A stretch of DNA of 48,355 nucleotides from Erwinia persicina NBRC 102418 (GTDB lineage Bacteria; Pseudomonadota; Gammaproteobacteria; Enterobacterales; Enterobacteriaceae), in contig NZ_BCTN01000025.1 in NCBI RefSeq assembly GCF_001571305.1, forward strand, positions 1 to 48,355, read 5' to 3'. This document shows, piece after piece, positions 1 to 8,237 of this stretch. Below the pieces are notes generated by a model, which worked only from the letters and a program-made list of their open reading frames with translations, was not told the origin of the DNA and ran no database searches. Made by a program: the position numbers and the translations under genes. Within the stretch, counting starts at the first letter, position 1. Each line of letters begins with the position of its first letter.

Positions 1-129
1 CTAAGCGATTCTCTTGCCTTGCACATGAACGCGCAAGGTGGCTATACGCAGATTGACGATGTGATTTCCAAATTCGCACAGAGTTATCATCAGGCGAATG
101 TTAGCCTGCTGATGGCCTCCGTCGAATGA
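1..129 (+). CDS. C-terminal end of a gene cut by the window edge
   Basis: Frame 1 is open from the first base and closes with TGA at 127-129, followed directly by TAA, so two stops lie in tandem. The 42 visible residues end in FAQSYHQANVSLLMASVE. They look like a soluble, mostly helical tail with no membrane segment. The start is outside the window. I do not recognise the family and assign no function. Confidence 0.55.
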   Translation, partial: LSDSLALHMNAQGGYTQIDDVISKFAQSYHQANVSLLMASVE

Positions 130-433
130 TAAAGAGGGGTGCTGGAGGTTATTGATTCTGTCTGCTGCCTGAATTCTTTTTTAATGAGCTCCGGCTTACA
201 GATTCTGTGGTGTGGAAGCGATCACTGATGCTACAGATATCAGTGTTTAGTCTATTTAATGTATGTTGTAACTATAAACAAAAATTCTGACATCCTCATG
301 TCGCTATTGCACAGAATATTCATTTTCTCCCTGCTGAGATCAAAGAGCATAACGGTCACACTGATTATTATCTCGCGCCCCGCCCTGAGGGCGGCATACA
401 CATTTTCTGCGCATCATCATTTTCTGGGGACTT
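130..433. other. Intergenic leader of satP
   Basis: About 300 bases without a convincing gene. A short hairpin, CCGCCC-TGA-GGGCGG, lies at 380-394, about 40 bases before the satP start. It could be a leader structure or a weak terminator for the upstream gene, although no T-run follows it. The satP ribosome binding site GGGGA lies near 425-430. An open frame beginning at 259 has no ribosome binding site and no family look, so I do not call it. Confidence 0.4.
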
Positions 434-1000
434 ATGAGTAACACGACATTAGCGAATCCGGCACCATTGGGACTGATGGGTTTTGGTATGACAACGGTTC
501 TGCTGAACCTGCACAATATCGGCTTTTTCCCGATGGACGGTATTATCCTCGCCACTGGCATTTTTTACGGCGGGATCGTACAAGTCTTTGCTGGCCTGCT
601 GGAATATAAAAAAGGCAATACCTTCGGTATGACTGCCTTTACCTCTTACGGCTGCTTCTGGCTGACCCTGGTCGCCATTATTCTGATGCCTGAACTGGGC
701 CTGTCAGAGCCCGCCCACCCGCACTTCCTCGGGGCGTTTCTCGGCCTGTGGGGCGTTTTCACTCTGTTTATGTTTTTCGCCACACTGACAGGCAATCGTG
801 TATTGCAATTCGTCTTTCTCAGCCTGACGGTGCTGTTTGTCATGCTGGCCATTGGCCATCTGATTGATAACGCTGCAATCATCCGGTTTGCAGGCGGGAC
901 AGGACTGGTCTGTGGTGCCAGCGCGATTTACCTGGCGATGGCCGAAGTGCTTAACGAACAGTTTGGCCGCCCCATCTTACCCCTGGGCGAAAAACAGTAA
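434..1000 (+). CDS. satP: Succinate-acetate/proton symporter SatP (YaaH)
   Basis: Inner-membrane symporter of the GPR1/FUN34/YaaH family that takes up acetate and succinate with protons. The 188 residues match the usual length. The family signature NPAPLGLMGFG lies at residues 8-18, and six hydrophobic segments follow. The stretch LEYKKGNTFGMTAFTSYG and the tail ending in EVLNEQFGR are close to E. coli SatP as I know it. The ATG is preceded by GGGGA at good spacing. It stands alone, convergent with the acetyltransferase gene, and both genes end beside a shared hairpin. Nothing looks damaged. Identification is firm; substrate range is inferred from the family. Confidence 0.93.
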   Translation: MSNTTLANPAPLGLMGFGMTTVLLNLHNIGFFPMDGIILATGIFYGGIVQVFAGLLEYKKGNTFGMTAFTSYGCFWLTLVAIILMPELGLSEPAHPHFLGAFLGLWGVFTLFMFFATLTGNRVLQFVFLSLTVLFVMLAIGHLIDNAAIIRFAGGTGLVCGASAIYLAMAEVLNEQFGRPILPLGEKQ

Positions 1001-1004
1001 TCCT

Positions 1005-1031
1005 CCGCCTGCCTGTGTCCCGGGCAGGCGG
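1005..1031. terminator. Hairpin between convergent satP and GNAT genes
   Basis: CCGCCTGCC at 1005-1013 pairs perfectly with GGCAGGCGG at 1023-1031 around a 9-base loop, starting five bases after the satP stop. There is no strong T-run on the plus strand. On the minus strand a short T-run lies about a dozen bases beyond it. It probably acts as a shared transcript end. Confidence 0.6.
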
Positions 1032-1037
1032 AAACGG

Positions 1038-1496
1038 TCATAACCGTTTAGACATATTGTAACCCGTTAACACAAACCCAAGGCTTTCATACAGCTTTTT
1101 CGCACGGCTGTTGTTGGCTGCTACACGCAGACCGGTTTCCGTGATGCCTTCCAGGGCCAGCTGCTGGTTAATCACGTCCAGCGCCTGTTTTCCATACCCT
1201 TTCCCGCGCCATTCGGGAAGCAGATAGATATCATAAATCCAGGCGATATTTTCGCTGACGCTGATCCAAAGGTAACCCACCGGCGGCTCGGCGCCCTCCG
1301 TTGCCGTGATACACAACAAACGCTGGGGAGGGCTGTTAACGCCCTGGGTCAGGGCCTGGTCAATCAGGGTTGTTGCGCGGCTAAGGGCATCTTCCAGGGA
1401 GCAACGCCGCGACTCTGCGAGGTCTCTGCCATACTCTGCAATCACGATCTGACGGTAAGCCGGAAACTCGTCCGCCTGCATGGGTCTTAATATCAT
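1038..1496 (-). CDS. GNAT-family N-acetyltransferase
   Basis: A 152-residue acetyl-CoA-dependent N-acetyltransferase of unknown substrate. The acetyl-CoA pyrophosphate-binding loop is seen in IYDIYLLPEWRGKGYGKQAL, where RGKGYG follows the R/Q-x-x-G-x-G/A pattern (about residues 88-107). Motif B follows as LRVAANNSRAKKLYESLGF. Single-domain length is normal and no signal or membrane segment is seen. The start has AGGGA about eight bases upstream. It is convergent with satP and has no obvious operon partner, so the context does not suggest a substrate. Confidence 0.85.
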   Translation of the reverse strand: MILRPMQADEFPAYRQIVIAEYGRDLAESRRCSLEDALSRATTLIDQALTQGVNSPPQRLLCITATEGAEPPVGYLWISVSENIAWIYDIYLLPEWRGKGYGKQALDVINQQLALEGITETGLRVAANNSRAKKLYESLGFVLTGYNMSKRL

Positions 1497-1552
1497 CGAT
1501 TTTTCCCTGAAATGGTCCGATAAACCCTGCGTCAGCCAGTCTGCACTAGGAT

Positions 1553-1699
1553 ATGATTAAGGATGATAACGTGATTTCAGGCGAATTCAACGCAGCAACA
1601 CTGAACGCGCAGGCGCTGATGCAGCGATTGGCAGAAGAGATAAGAGAGCCGGGCGCAGGTAGTGCCGACATCCAGTCAGGGGCACAGACGTGCCCCTGA
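1553..1699 (+). CDS. Possible small protein or gene remnant
   Basis: A 48-codon frame begins at ATG 1553, with an alternative GTG at 1571 preceded by AAGGA at reasonable spacing. The middle, NAATLNAQALMQRLAEEIRE, reads like an amphipathic helix. The frame runs into the left arm and loop of the strong hairpin at 1672-1703 and stops there, which is unusual for an intact gene. It may be the left-over start of a decayed gene or a chance frame. I know no family for it. Confidence 0.25.
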   Translation: MIKDDNVISGEFNAATLNAQALMQRLAEEIREPGAGSADIQSGAQTCP

Positions 1700-1703
1700 C
1701 TGG
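1672..1703. terminator. Perfect 14-bp hairpin after the MBL-fold gene
   Basis: CCAGTCAGGGGCAC at 1672-1685 pairs perfectly with GTGCCCCTGACTGG at 1690-1703 around the loop AGAC. It begins four bases beyond the stop of the minus-strand hydrolase gene. No T-run follows, so it may protect the transcript end as well as, or instead of, terminating transcription. Confidence 0.6.
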
Positions 1704-1706
1704 GGA

Positions 1707-2657
1707 TTAATGGCTGAGCTGCGTTGTATAATTTGCTGCCACCCAGCGATAGCCGCTGCCGTCGCGTTTAACGTGTCCCAGCCCCGGGAAGGCAATGTGT
1801 GCAGCAGCTACCCAGTTCCCCTCCTGCGCCATCTGCGCCAGCACCGCCTCACGGGTCTGCACGGCTTTTTTCTGGTCAACATCGAAGTGGATCGCCACGT
1901 GCGGATCGGGCATCTGCACTGATTTTGCATGAATAATGTCGCCCCACAGCACCAGCGTCTGTCCTTCACTCTCCACGCGGTACAGCACGCTACCCGGCGT
2001 ATGGCCGGGTGCCGGGATGGCCCGTATATCGGCAAATACCGTCGCGGGGGCACTGAACGTGCTCAGACGTCCGGCATCAATGACCGGGCGCAACGTACGT
2101 TCAGACTCGGCAAAGGTGTGGGCCTGGCTGGCTGCCACCTTCTTAACGTTGTCGGGCGTCAGCCAGAAATCTGCGTCTTTCTTCTCAACGTAAATCCGGG
2201 CATTGGGGAAGGCCAGTTTGCCGCTGCGCGAGACACCGCCGGAGTGGTCGGCATGAATATGTGTCAGCAGCACCGCATTGAGGCTTTCTGCCGGATAGCC
2301 TGCCGCCGCCAGAATCTCCAGCAGATGACCGCCATTGTGGCCAAACAGGTCGCCCGCCCCGGCATCCACCAGCACCCGCTGCTGGCCGTTATCAATCACG
2401 TATGCATTGATTGAGGTCTCTGCCTGCGGCGTCATGGCATCACTGGCCATACGGTCACGCAGCTGTTGCGGGCTGATGTGAGTCAGTAACTTATCCAGCG
2501 GGATGGTGACCGTGCCGTCAGAAACAGCGGTGATGCGCAACTTACCCAGCGTCATGCGGTAAAAGCCCGGCGCCTGGGTATCCGGCGGAACATATTCGGG
2601 TCCGGCCAGCGCCGAAGCGGAGAGAGCCATACCGACCATCATTACCATCGTCTTCAT
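1707..2657 (-). CDS. Exported metallo-beta-lactamase-fold hydrolase
   Basis: A 316-residue metal-dependent hydrolase with a short signal peptide (MKTMVMMVGMALSASALA), so it probably acts in the periplasm. The metal motif THIHADH is at residues 132-138, with further ligands in PGHTPGS (217-223) and GDIIH (239-243). The segment between the signal peptide and the core (YRMTLGKLRITAVSDGTV) is typical of the subgroup that includes methyl parathion hydrolase-like and lactonase-like enzymes. The true substrate cannot be read from sequence. It is divergent from a LysR regulator 81 bases away, which probably controls it. Confidence 0.82.
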   Translation of the reverse strand: MKTMVMMVGMALSASALAGPEYVPPDTQAPGFYRMTLGKLRITAVSDGTVTIPLDKLLTHISPQQLRDRMASDAMTPQAETSINAYVIDNGQQRVLVDAGAGDLFGHNGGHLLEILAAAGYPAESLNAVLLTHIHADHSGGVSRSGKLAFPNARIYVEKKDADFWLTPDNVKKVAASQAHTFAESERTLRPVIDAGRLSTFSAPATVFADIRAIPAPGHTPGSVLYRVESEGQTLVLWGDIIHAKSVQMPDPHVAIHFDVDQKKAVQTREAVLAQMAQEGNWVAAAHIAFPGLGHVKRDGSGYRWVAANYTTQLSH

Positions 2658-2738
2658 TTTAACCTCGTTAATTCATGTCGTTTTTGCGTGAATGCCAGTA
2701 TCCTGTCCGCAAAGACATCATTCAAATCGATTAAAATA

Positions 2739-3677
2739 ATGCACACTATCAGAGAAAATGATTTTAGCCGTATCGACCTGAATCTGCTGACGGTGCTGCT
2801 GGTTTTGCATCGCGAGGGCAGCGTTTCACGTGCGGCTGAACGCCTGCACCTCGGTCAGCCCGCCGTCAGCGGGGCGCTGGCGCGCCTGCGTACGATGTTT
2901 AACGACCCGCTGTTTGTCCGCACGGCAAAAGGGATGTCACCGACGCCGCGCGCCGAGGCACTGGTGGCCTCGTTATTTCCGGTGATGGAAGAGATGCAGC
3001 AGGTACTTTTTCAGCCATCGTCCTTTTCACCTGAAACCGATACGCACCGGTTCCGCCTTGGGATGAGCGACTGGGTGGAAGGCTGGCTGATGCCCGGCCT
3101 GCTGTCGACGCTGAACCGCCAGGCACCGGGAGTGACCGTGCATACTACTGGCAGCGATCCCTTTCACGATGAGGAGATGGTGCAGCAGGATCGTGTTGAC
3201 GTGGCGATTTCGGTCGGGCAGGGCGTTCCTGCAGGAACGGTGCGTGAACCGGTTACGCGTATGGGATTCTGCACGCTGTGGCACCCGCTCCAGTTAGCAC
3301 TCACTTCGCCCCTGAGCCTTGATGACTATATATCCCATAATCATCTACTGGTTTCCTATCGCGGTGCCAGTCAGAGCCAGATAGACGAGCAACTGGCGCG
3401 GCAGAATCTGTCCCGCCGGGTGCGCTATGTGACCCCCCATTTTTCCTCACTGCCGCTGATGTTGAAGCAGATCCCGGCCCTGACCACCGTCCCGCAGGGG
3501 CTGGCAGCGGGCTGGATGGAACACTTCGGCCTGCAGAGCAGTGCCGTTCCGGTCAGCGTGCCGTCCTTTACCCTCTCCCTGCTGTGGAATAAGCGCCGCA
3601 GCCACGACCCGGCCCTGCTATGGCTGCTGGAAAAACTGCGGGAAAAGATGTGCACTGACCGATTGATTCACGCCTGA
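2739..3677 (+). CDS. LysR-family transcriptional regulator
   Basis: A 312-residue regulator with an N-terminal winged helix-turn-helix (about residues 11-65: RIDLNLLTVLLVLHREGSVS, then RLHLGQPAVSGALARLR) and a ligand-binding domain. I chose the ATG at 2739 because LysR proteins usually begin just before this helix. An in-frame ATG at 2688 would add 17 residues but leave only 30 bases to the divergent gene. Neither start has a strong ribosome binding site. Divergence from the exported hydrolase gene suggests the shared spacer is its target. The inducer is unknown. Confidence 0.85.
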   Translation: MHTIRENDFSRIDLNLLTVLLVLHREGSVSRAAERLHLGQPAVSGALARLRTMFNDPLFVRTAKGMSPTPRAEALVASLFPVMEEMQQVLFQPSSFSPETDTHRFRLGMSDWVEGWLMPGLLSTLNRQAPGVTVHTTGSDPFHDEEMVQQDRVDVAISVGQGVPAGTVREPVTRMGFCTLWHPLQLALTSPLSLDDYISHNHLLVSYRGASQSQIDEQLARQNLSRRVRYVTPHFSSLPLMLKQIPALTTVPQGLAAGWMEHFGLQSSAVPVSVPSFTLSLLWNKRRSHDPALLWLLEKLREKMCTDRLIHA

Positions 3678-3719
3678 CAGTAAGACGGTAAGTCTGAACG
3701 CGAGCGGCCGTCATACCCG

Positions 3720-5105
3720 TTACCGGTGCTGCTCCGCTATCGCGCGCTTCAGTACGCCGTAAATCCGTGCATCGCTGAGATGCGCCACGTTAAAACGTAA
3801 AAATGCACCGGCGGTCTGCGAGACGCTGAAGACATTTCCCGGCGCCAGAATGACTCCCTCTTCGCGGCAGCGCCGGGTCAGTAGCGTGGAATCGACGCCG
3901 TCCGGCAGGCGGCACCAGAGATAAAACCCGCCTCGCGGTACCTGCCACGGCACGATACCCAGCGTTGCCAGGCGTTCCACCGCCTCTTTCCGGGCGCGAT
4001 CCAGCCGCGTTGTCACCTCCTGCAAATGCTTACGATAGCTTCCCCCCGACAGCACCCCGGCAATCAGTTCGCTGGCAAGCGGGCCTGGCCCGCCAAAGTT
4101 GGTGGCGATCTGCAGGTTAACCAGCTCATCGATCCACCCGGCCCGGCAGGCAATATAGCCACAGCGCACCGAGGCGGAGAGGGTTTTCGAAAAGCTCCCG
4201 GTGCGGATAACGCGATCCAGCCCGTCGGGGATCGCCAGGCGCGGCGAAGGGTCCGGTTCGAAGTCGGCAAAGATATCGTCTTCAATGATCAGCGTATCGT
4301 GCAGCGCGGCGGCACTTAACACGCGATAGGCAGTCTGCGCAGAGAGGCAGGCACCCGTCGGATTATGCAACGCGGAGTTAGTGATATACAGACGCGGGCG
4401 CTCCGCAGCAAGGACCTGTTCAAAAACCGCGATATCGGGGCCGGTTGGCGTGTAGGGTACGCCAGTGATCTTCACCTGGTGGGCACGCAACAGCGCCTTA
4501 AAGTTGAAGTAGCAGGGGTCATCCACCACCACGCTGTCGCCCGGGCGCAGCAGATAGCGACAGAGTAAATCCAGAGCCTGGCTCCCCGACCCGGTCAGCA
4601 TCAGCTGTTCCATCGAAGCAGACAGCCCTTCCCGGGCAAAACGCGCCAGTATAAGACGCCGCAGTTTGGGCGACCCGTGGGAACTGCCGTAGTCGGTCAG
4701 CAGGGGACTGTCGAGCCGGGCAAGCTGCCGCAGCCCTTTGCGCAGTGCCTCATGGGGCATCCAGTCGTCGGGCAGCCAGCCGCAGCCCGGCGTCAGTTCA
4801 CCCACTGCCGCATCCAGCGACTGGCGGGAGACCCAGAAAGGATCCACATCCCGTGGCTGCCCGATGCGCGTATCAACCAGACTGCGCGCAACCAGCGGGG
4901 TGCCAGACACGTAAAAACCGGAACCGCGCCGTGCCCGGATCACCCCTTCTGCTGCCAGCCTCTCATAGGCTTCGACGACCGTAGAAGGTGACACACTCCT
5001 GGCGGCAGCAAAGCGGCGCACCGACATCAGCCGGTCACCGGCTGCCAGCGTACCGGTCAGAATACTGCGGCGGATTTCGTCAATCAGTGTTTCGGTAAGC
5101 GTCAT
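3720..5105 (-). CDS. MocR-type GntR/aminotransferase fusion regulator
   Basis: A 461-residue fusion of a GntR winged helix (residues 5-65, with SVRRFAAARSVSPSTVVEAYERL) and a class I aminotransferase-like PLP domain (about 95-455). PLP contacts are visible: N248 in HNPTG, the EDD stretch near 275-277, and the Schiff-base lysine K307 in SFSKTLSASVRCG. Proteins of this type are normally regulators that sense PLP or an amino-acid derivative rather than working enzymes. It is divergent from a DMT-superfamily exporter. A 9-bp inverted repeat lies 27 bases from its start. It is not clearly YdcR or YjiR, so I give no symbol. Confidence 0.87.
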   Translation of the reverse strand: MTLTETLIDEIRRSILTGTLAAGDRLMSVRRFAAARSVSPSTVVEAYERLAAEGVIRARRGSGFYVSGTPLVARSLVDTRIGQPRDVDPFWVSRQSLDAAVGELTPGCGWLPDDWMPHEALRKGLRQLARLDSPLLTDYGSSHGSPKLRRLILARFAREGLSASMEQLMLTGSGSQALDLLCRYLLRPGDSVVVDDPCYFNFKALLRAHQVKITGVPYTPTGPDIAVFEQVLAAERPRLYITNSALHNPTGACLSAQTAYRVLSAAALHDTLIIEDDIFADFEPDPSPRLAIPDGLDRVIRTGSFSKTLSASVRCGYIACRAGWIDELVNLQIATNFGGPGPLASELIAGVLSGGSYRKHLQEVTTRLDRARKEAVERLATLGIVPWQVPRGGFYLWCRLPDGVDSTLLTRRCREEGVILAPGNVFSVSQTAGAFLRFNVAHLSDARIYGVLKRAIAEQHR

Positions 5106-5131
5106 CGGTATCCCAGCCTGTCAGTGATCAA

Positions 5132-5157
5132 CTGTATGGGAAAGACGCCCCATACAG
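5132..5157. promoter_or_regulatory. Inverted repeat between MocR gene and exporter gene
   Basis: CTGTATGGG at 5132-5140 is the exact reverse complement of CCCATACAG at 5149-5157, with an 8-base spacer. It lies in the 149-base divergent spacer, 27 bases upstream of the MocR start. The position fits a MocR operator controlling its own gene and the exporter. The assignment is inferred from position and symmetry. Confidence 0.5.
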
Positions 5158-5254
5158 AACAACTTGATTGTAGGGGTAGTGTATCTTCGAATCCGCCGTT
5201 CTGACCTCTACTATCCGTGGGATATACCTGTTTTTATACTTACACGGAGGACTT

Positions 5255-6115
5255 ATGCAGCGCACAACATCAGGGTGGTGGAGTGGACTTTTTGGCGTGA
5301 TGATTTTTAGCGGCTCCCTGCCGGCTACCCGGGTAGCCATCGGCGGATTTTCACCGCTGTTTCTGACCTCTGCCCGCGCGGTGATTGCCGCACTGGTCGC
5401 CGGGGGACTGCTGCTGGCGCTGAGGCAGCGACGTCCCGTGCGCAGCGACAGGGTATCGCTACTGATGGTGGCTGCGGGCGTTGTGGTCGGCTTTCCCTTA
5501 CTGACGGCCCTGGCCCTGCGTGAGATGACCGCCGCCTGTTCTCTGGTCTTTATCGGCCTGCTGCCGCTTTCCACCGCCATTTTCGCTGTGCTGCGCGGGG
5601 GAGAACGGCCAGCGCGGGCCTTCTGGTTTTTCTCCCTGCTGGGCGCCGGGATCGTGACAGGTTTTGCTCTCTCAGCCGGCGGAGGGGGATCGCTGACCGG
5701 AAACCTGATGATGGTGGCGGCCATTCTGCTGTGCGGACTGGGCTATGCGGAAGGGGCAGAACTGTCGCGCCGGCTGGGCGGCTGGCAGGTGATCAGCTGG
5801 TCGCTGCTGCTGTCGCTACCGGTCATGGTGGTGACGGGCCTGATGACTCTACCGCACAGCTGGCAGGGGATCAGCGCGCCCGCCTGGTTCAGCCTTGGCT
5901 ATGTCTCACTGTTCAGTATGCTGATTGGTTTTATTTTCTGGTATCGCGGGCTGGCGCTGGGCGGCATCGCCGGGGTCGGACAGCTCCAGCTGCTACAGCC
6001 GTTTTTTGGTCTGTTGCTCTGCGCGCTGTTCCTTCACGAGCCGGTTGCCCTGAGTATGGTGGTCAGCGCGGCGGCAATTATTCTCTGTGTTGCCGGCGCG
6101 AAGCGTTTCGCCTGA
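5255..6115 (+). CDS. EamA/DMT-superfamily exporter
   Basis: A 286-residue inner-membrane protein with about ten hydrophobic segments in two repeated halves, typical of the EamA (drug/metabolite transporter) family. It probably exports a small metabolite or amino-acid derivative. Recognisable pieces are the first helix FGVMIFSGSLPATRVAIGG and the C-terminal half with GYVSLFSMLIGFIFWYRGLA and QLLQPFF. The start has ACGGAGG a few bases upstream. MocR regulators next to EamA exporters are a recurrent pair, so the two genes probably share a ligand. Substrate unknown. Confidence 0.87.
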   Translation: MQRTTSGWWSGLFGVMIFSGSLPATRVAIGGFSPLFLTSARAVIAALVAGGLLLALRQRRPVRSDRVSLLMVAAGVVVGFPLLTALALREMTAACSLVFIGLLPLSTAIFAVLRGGERPARAFWFFSLLGAGIVTGFALSAGGGGSLTGNLMMVAAILLCGLGYAEGAELSRRLGGWQVISWSLLLSLPVMVVTGLMTLPHSWQGISAPAWFSLGYVSLFSMLIGFIFWYRGLALGGIAGVGQLQLLQPFFGLLLCALFLHEPVALSMVVSAAAIILCVAGAKRFA

Positions 6116-6160
6116 GCACCCTTCCACAATAATAAGGAGAACGTCACGGTTTTCTGAGCA

Positions 6161-6192
6161 AAAAAAAACCAGACCGGAGTCTGGTTTTTTTA
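6161..6192. terminator. Bidirectional rho-independent terminator
   Basis: An A-tract and AACCAGAC pair with GTCTGGTT and a T-tract around the tetraloop CGGA (6175-6178). Because the arms are flanked by A and T tracts, it works in both directions, for the plus-strand exporter gene and the minus-strand betT. This is the clearest intrinsic terminator in the window. Confidence 0.92.
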
Positions 6193-6197
6193 AGGGT

Positions 6198-8237
6198 TTA
6201 TGCTTCGGGGAAGGGCATCGAATTACCCGGTGCTTCCCGGTGAATATGCAGGAAGGTCAGGTGACGCTCATACTGGTCGAGAATGTCATTGATGATCTGC
6301 TCTTTGGTGTAGTCCATCAAATCGTTCCCCTGCGTACCCTCCAGCAGGAAGGTTTCCAGACGGAAGTAATCCGATTTGCCACTGCGCGCCCGGTAGGTGA
6401 AGGCCGGTACCGAGTAACGCTGAGGCCATATCTGATAGAGGAAGCTCTGCTCATCCGCCATATCAACCAGCAGTTCCAGATGGTTCAGACGCTCATCCTC
6501 CACCGCCGGCAGCTCATTCACCTGCACTTTGGCACCACGACGTTCCAGCTCAAGCCCGACTTCTTCCATTGCCGGACGACAGACGTTATCCAGCATTTTG
6601 CGGGTGTGGGTCGTTCCCGGATAGTTCATCACGCGTGAAATGCGCTGTTTCCAGTTCAGGCGATCGTCACGCGATACCGCTACCGGTGGCGTGTTCACCG
6701 TGGCACTGGCCCGACGATGATCTTCCACCCGCAGCGATTTATACAGACCGGCCATCACAAAGAAGATCACAAAGCTGAACGGCAGTCCCATGATCACCGT
6801 GGTCTTCTGCAGCGCCGTCACGCCGTTAACCATCAGCATTCCCAGCGTCAGGACGCCAATGGTGACTGACCAGAAGATACGCAGCCAGTTTGGCGCATCA
6901 TTGTTGATGTCCGCCAGACGCGAGGTAAAGTTGCCCAGCACCAGGGAACCAGAGTCTGCGGAAGTGACATAGAACAGCAGGCCGGTGATGGTGGCCACTG
7001 AGGCGCTGAAAGTAAAGCCAGGATACTGTGCCAGCAGACTGTAGAAGCCGCGCTCCGGGTGCGCCATGGTTTCTTCAGCGAAGGCCATATTGCCGTGAAT
7101 AATCTCGTATAGGGCGCTGTTACCAAAGATCGACAGCCACAGCAGGGTAAAGATAAATGGAATGGTCAGCGTCCCTACCACAAACTGGCGGATAGTACGG
7201 CCGCGGGAAATACGCGCCAGGAACAGGCCAACAAACGGTGACCAGGCGACCCACCAGGCCCAGAAGAACAGCGTCCAGTTGTTCATCCATTCAGTTGGAC
7301 GATCGAAAGCGAAACTGTTCAGCGTCATGCCCATAAAGCGGTTGATGTAATCCCCGACGTTGAGCACCAGCGCGTTCAGCAGGAAGCTGGTATCACCGAC
7401 GAACAGCACAAACAGGATCAGACCAAAGGCCAGCAGCACGTTGAGCTCTGACAGGAAGCGAATGCCCTTATTCACGCCAGAGGTGACCGAGATAGTGGCC
7501 ATGATGACCGACAGCACGATCAGCCCGGCCTGCGCCGTCAGCCCTTCCGGTACATCAAACAGCACCTTCAGGCCATAGTTCAGCTGCACAACGCCGATGC
7601 CCAATGTGGTGGCAATACCAAAAATCGTCCCGAGTACGGCGGCGATGTCCACGGTATGACCGATTGGCCCGTTGATACGTTTACCGAAAATAGGGTACAG
7701 GGCCGAACGAATGGTCAGAGGCAGGCCGTAGCGGTAGCTGAAGTAACCCAGGGCGATGCCCATCAGGGCATACATGGACCAGCCGGTCAGACCGTAGTGG
7801 AACAGCGTCCAGACCATCGCCTGACGCGCGGCTTCCATCGTCTGTCCCTGGCCCTCTGGCGGCATCATATACTGTGTGACCGGCTCGGCGACCGAGAAGA
7901 ACATCAGATCGATACCGATACCGGCAGCAAACAGCATGGCTGCCCAGCTCATCAGGCTGAACTCGGGCTTGGACTGCTCAGGGCCGAGCTTAATGGAACC
8001 AAAGCGGGAACAGGCCATAAAGATAACGAACACGATGTACAGCGTGGCGGCCAGCAGGTAATACCAGCCGAAGGTGTTGGATACCCAGTCGAGGGTACGA
8101 TTGATCCAGCGATCGGAAAAATCAGTGAACAGAATAGTCGTCATGGAGAACAGCAGAATCAGTACTGCTGAGGTGTAGAAAACCACGGGGTTGATACGAT
8201 CTTTTTGAGGCTTTCCTGGTATTTCAGTCGTCGGCAT
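6198..8237 (-). CDS. betT: High-affinity choline transporter BetT (BCCT family)
   Basis: Proton-driven choline uptake for making the osmoprotectant glycine betaine. The 679 residues match E. coli BetT length. INPVVFYTSAVLILLFSMTT, the core WMNNWTLFFWAWWVAWSPFV and a long hydrophilic C-terminal domain ending near ILDQYERHLTFLHIHREAPG are all close to BetT as I know it. I placed the start at 8237 (MPTTEIPGK) because GCGGAG lies five bases upstream; a longer frame to 8297 adds residues unlike BetT. About 220 bases upstream is a BetI-like operator, yet betI, betB and betA are not in the window. It ends just before the bidirectional terminator. Confidence 0.94.
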   Translation of the reverse strand: MPTTEIPGKPQKDRINPVVFYTSAVLILLFSMTTILFTDFSDRWINRTLDWVSNTFGWYYLLAATLYIVFVIFMACSRFGSIKLGPEQSKPEFSLMSWAAMLFAAGIGIDLMFFSVAEPVTQYMMPPEGQGQTMEAARQAMVWTLFHYGLTGWSMYALMGIALGYFSYRYGLPLTIRSALYPIFGKRINGPIGHTVDIAAVLGTIFGIATTLGIGVVQLNYGLKVLFDVPEGLTAQAGLIVLSVIMATISVTSGVNKGIRFLSELNVLLAFGLILFVLFVGDTSFLLNALVLNVGDYINRFMGMTLNSFAFDRPTEWMNNWTLFFWAWWVAWSPFVGLFLARISRGRTIRQFVVGTLTIPFIFTLLWLSIFGNSALYEIIHGNMAFAEETMAHPERGFYSLLAQYPGFTFSASVATITGLLFYVTSADSGSLVLGNFTSRLADINNDAPNWLRIFWSVTIGVLTLGMLMVNGVTALQKTTVIMGLPFSFVIFFVMAGLYKSLRVEDHRRASATVNTPPVAVSRDDRLNWKQRISRVMNYPGTTHTRKMLDNVCRPAMEEVGLELERRGAKVQVNELPAVEDERLNHLELLVDMADEQSFLYQIWPQRYSVPAFTYRARSGKSDYFRLETFLLEGTQGNDLMDYTKEQIINDILDQYERHLTFLHIHREAPGNSMPFPEA

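Noticed and set aside
259..441. Plus-strand frame of 60 codons before satP
   Set aside because: No ribosome binding site, and it overlaps the satP leader hairpin and start.
2688..2738. Longer start of the first LysR regulator
   Set aside because: The extra 17 residues are not LysR-like and would crowd the divergent promoter region.
5128..5724. Minus-strand frame of 198 codons
   Set aside because: It overlaps the EamA exporter gene and is rich in Arg, Pro and Ser as expected from the complementary strand of a GC-rich gene.
6087..6638. Plus-strand frame of 183 codons
   Set aside because: It crosses the bidirectional terminator and lies opposite the end of betT.
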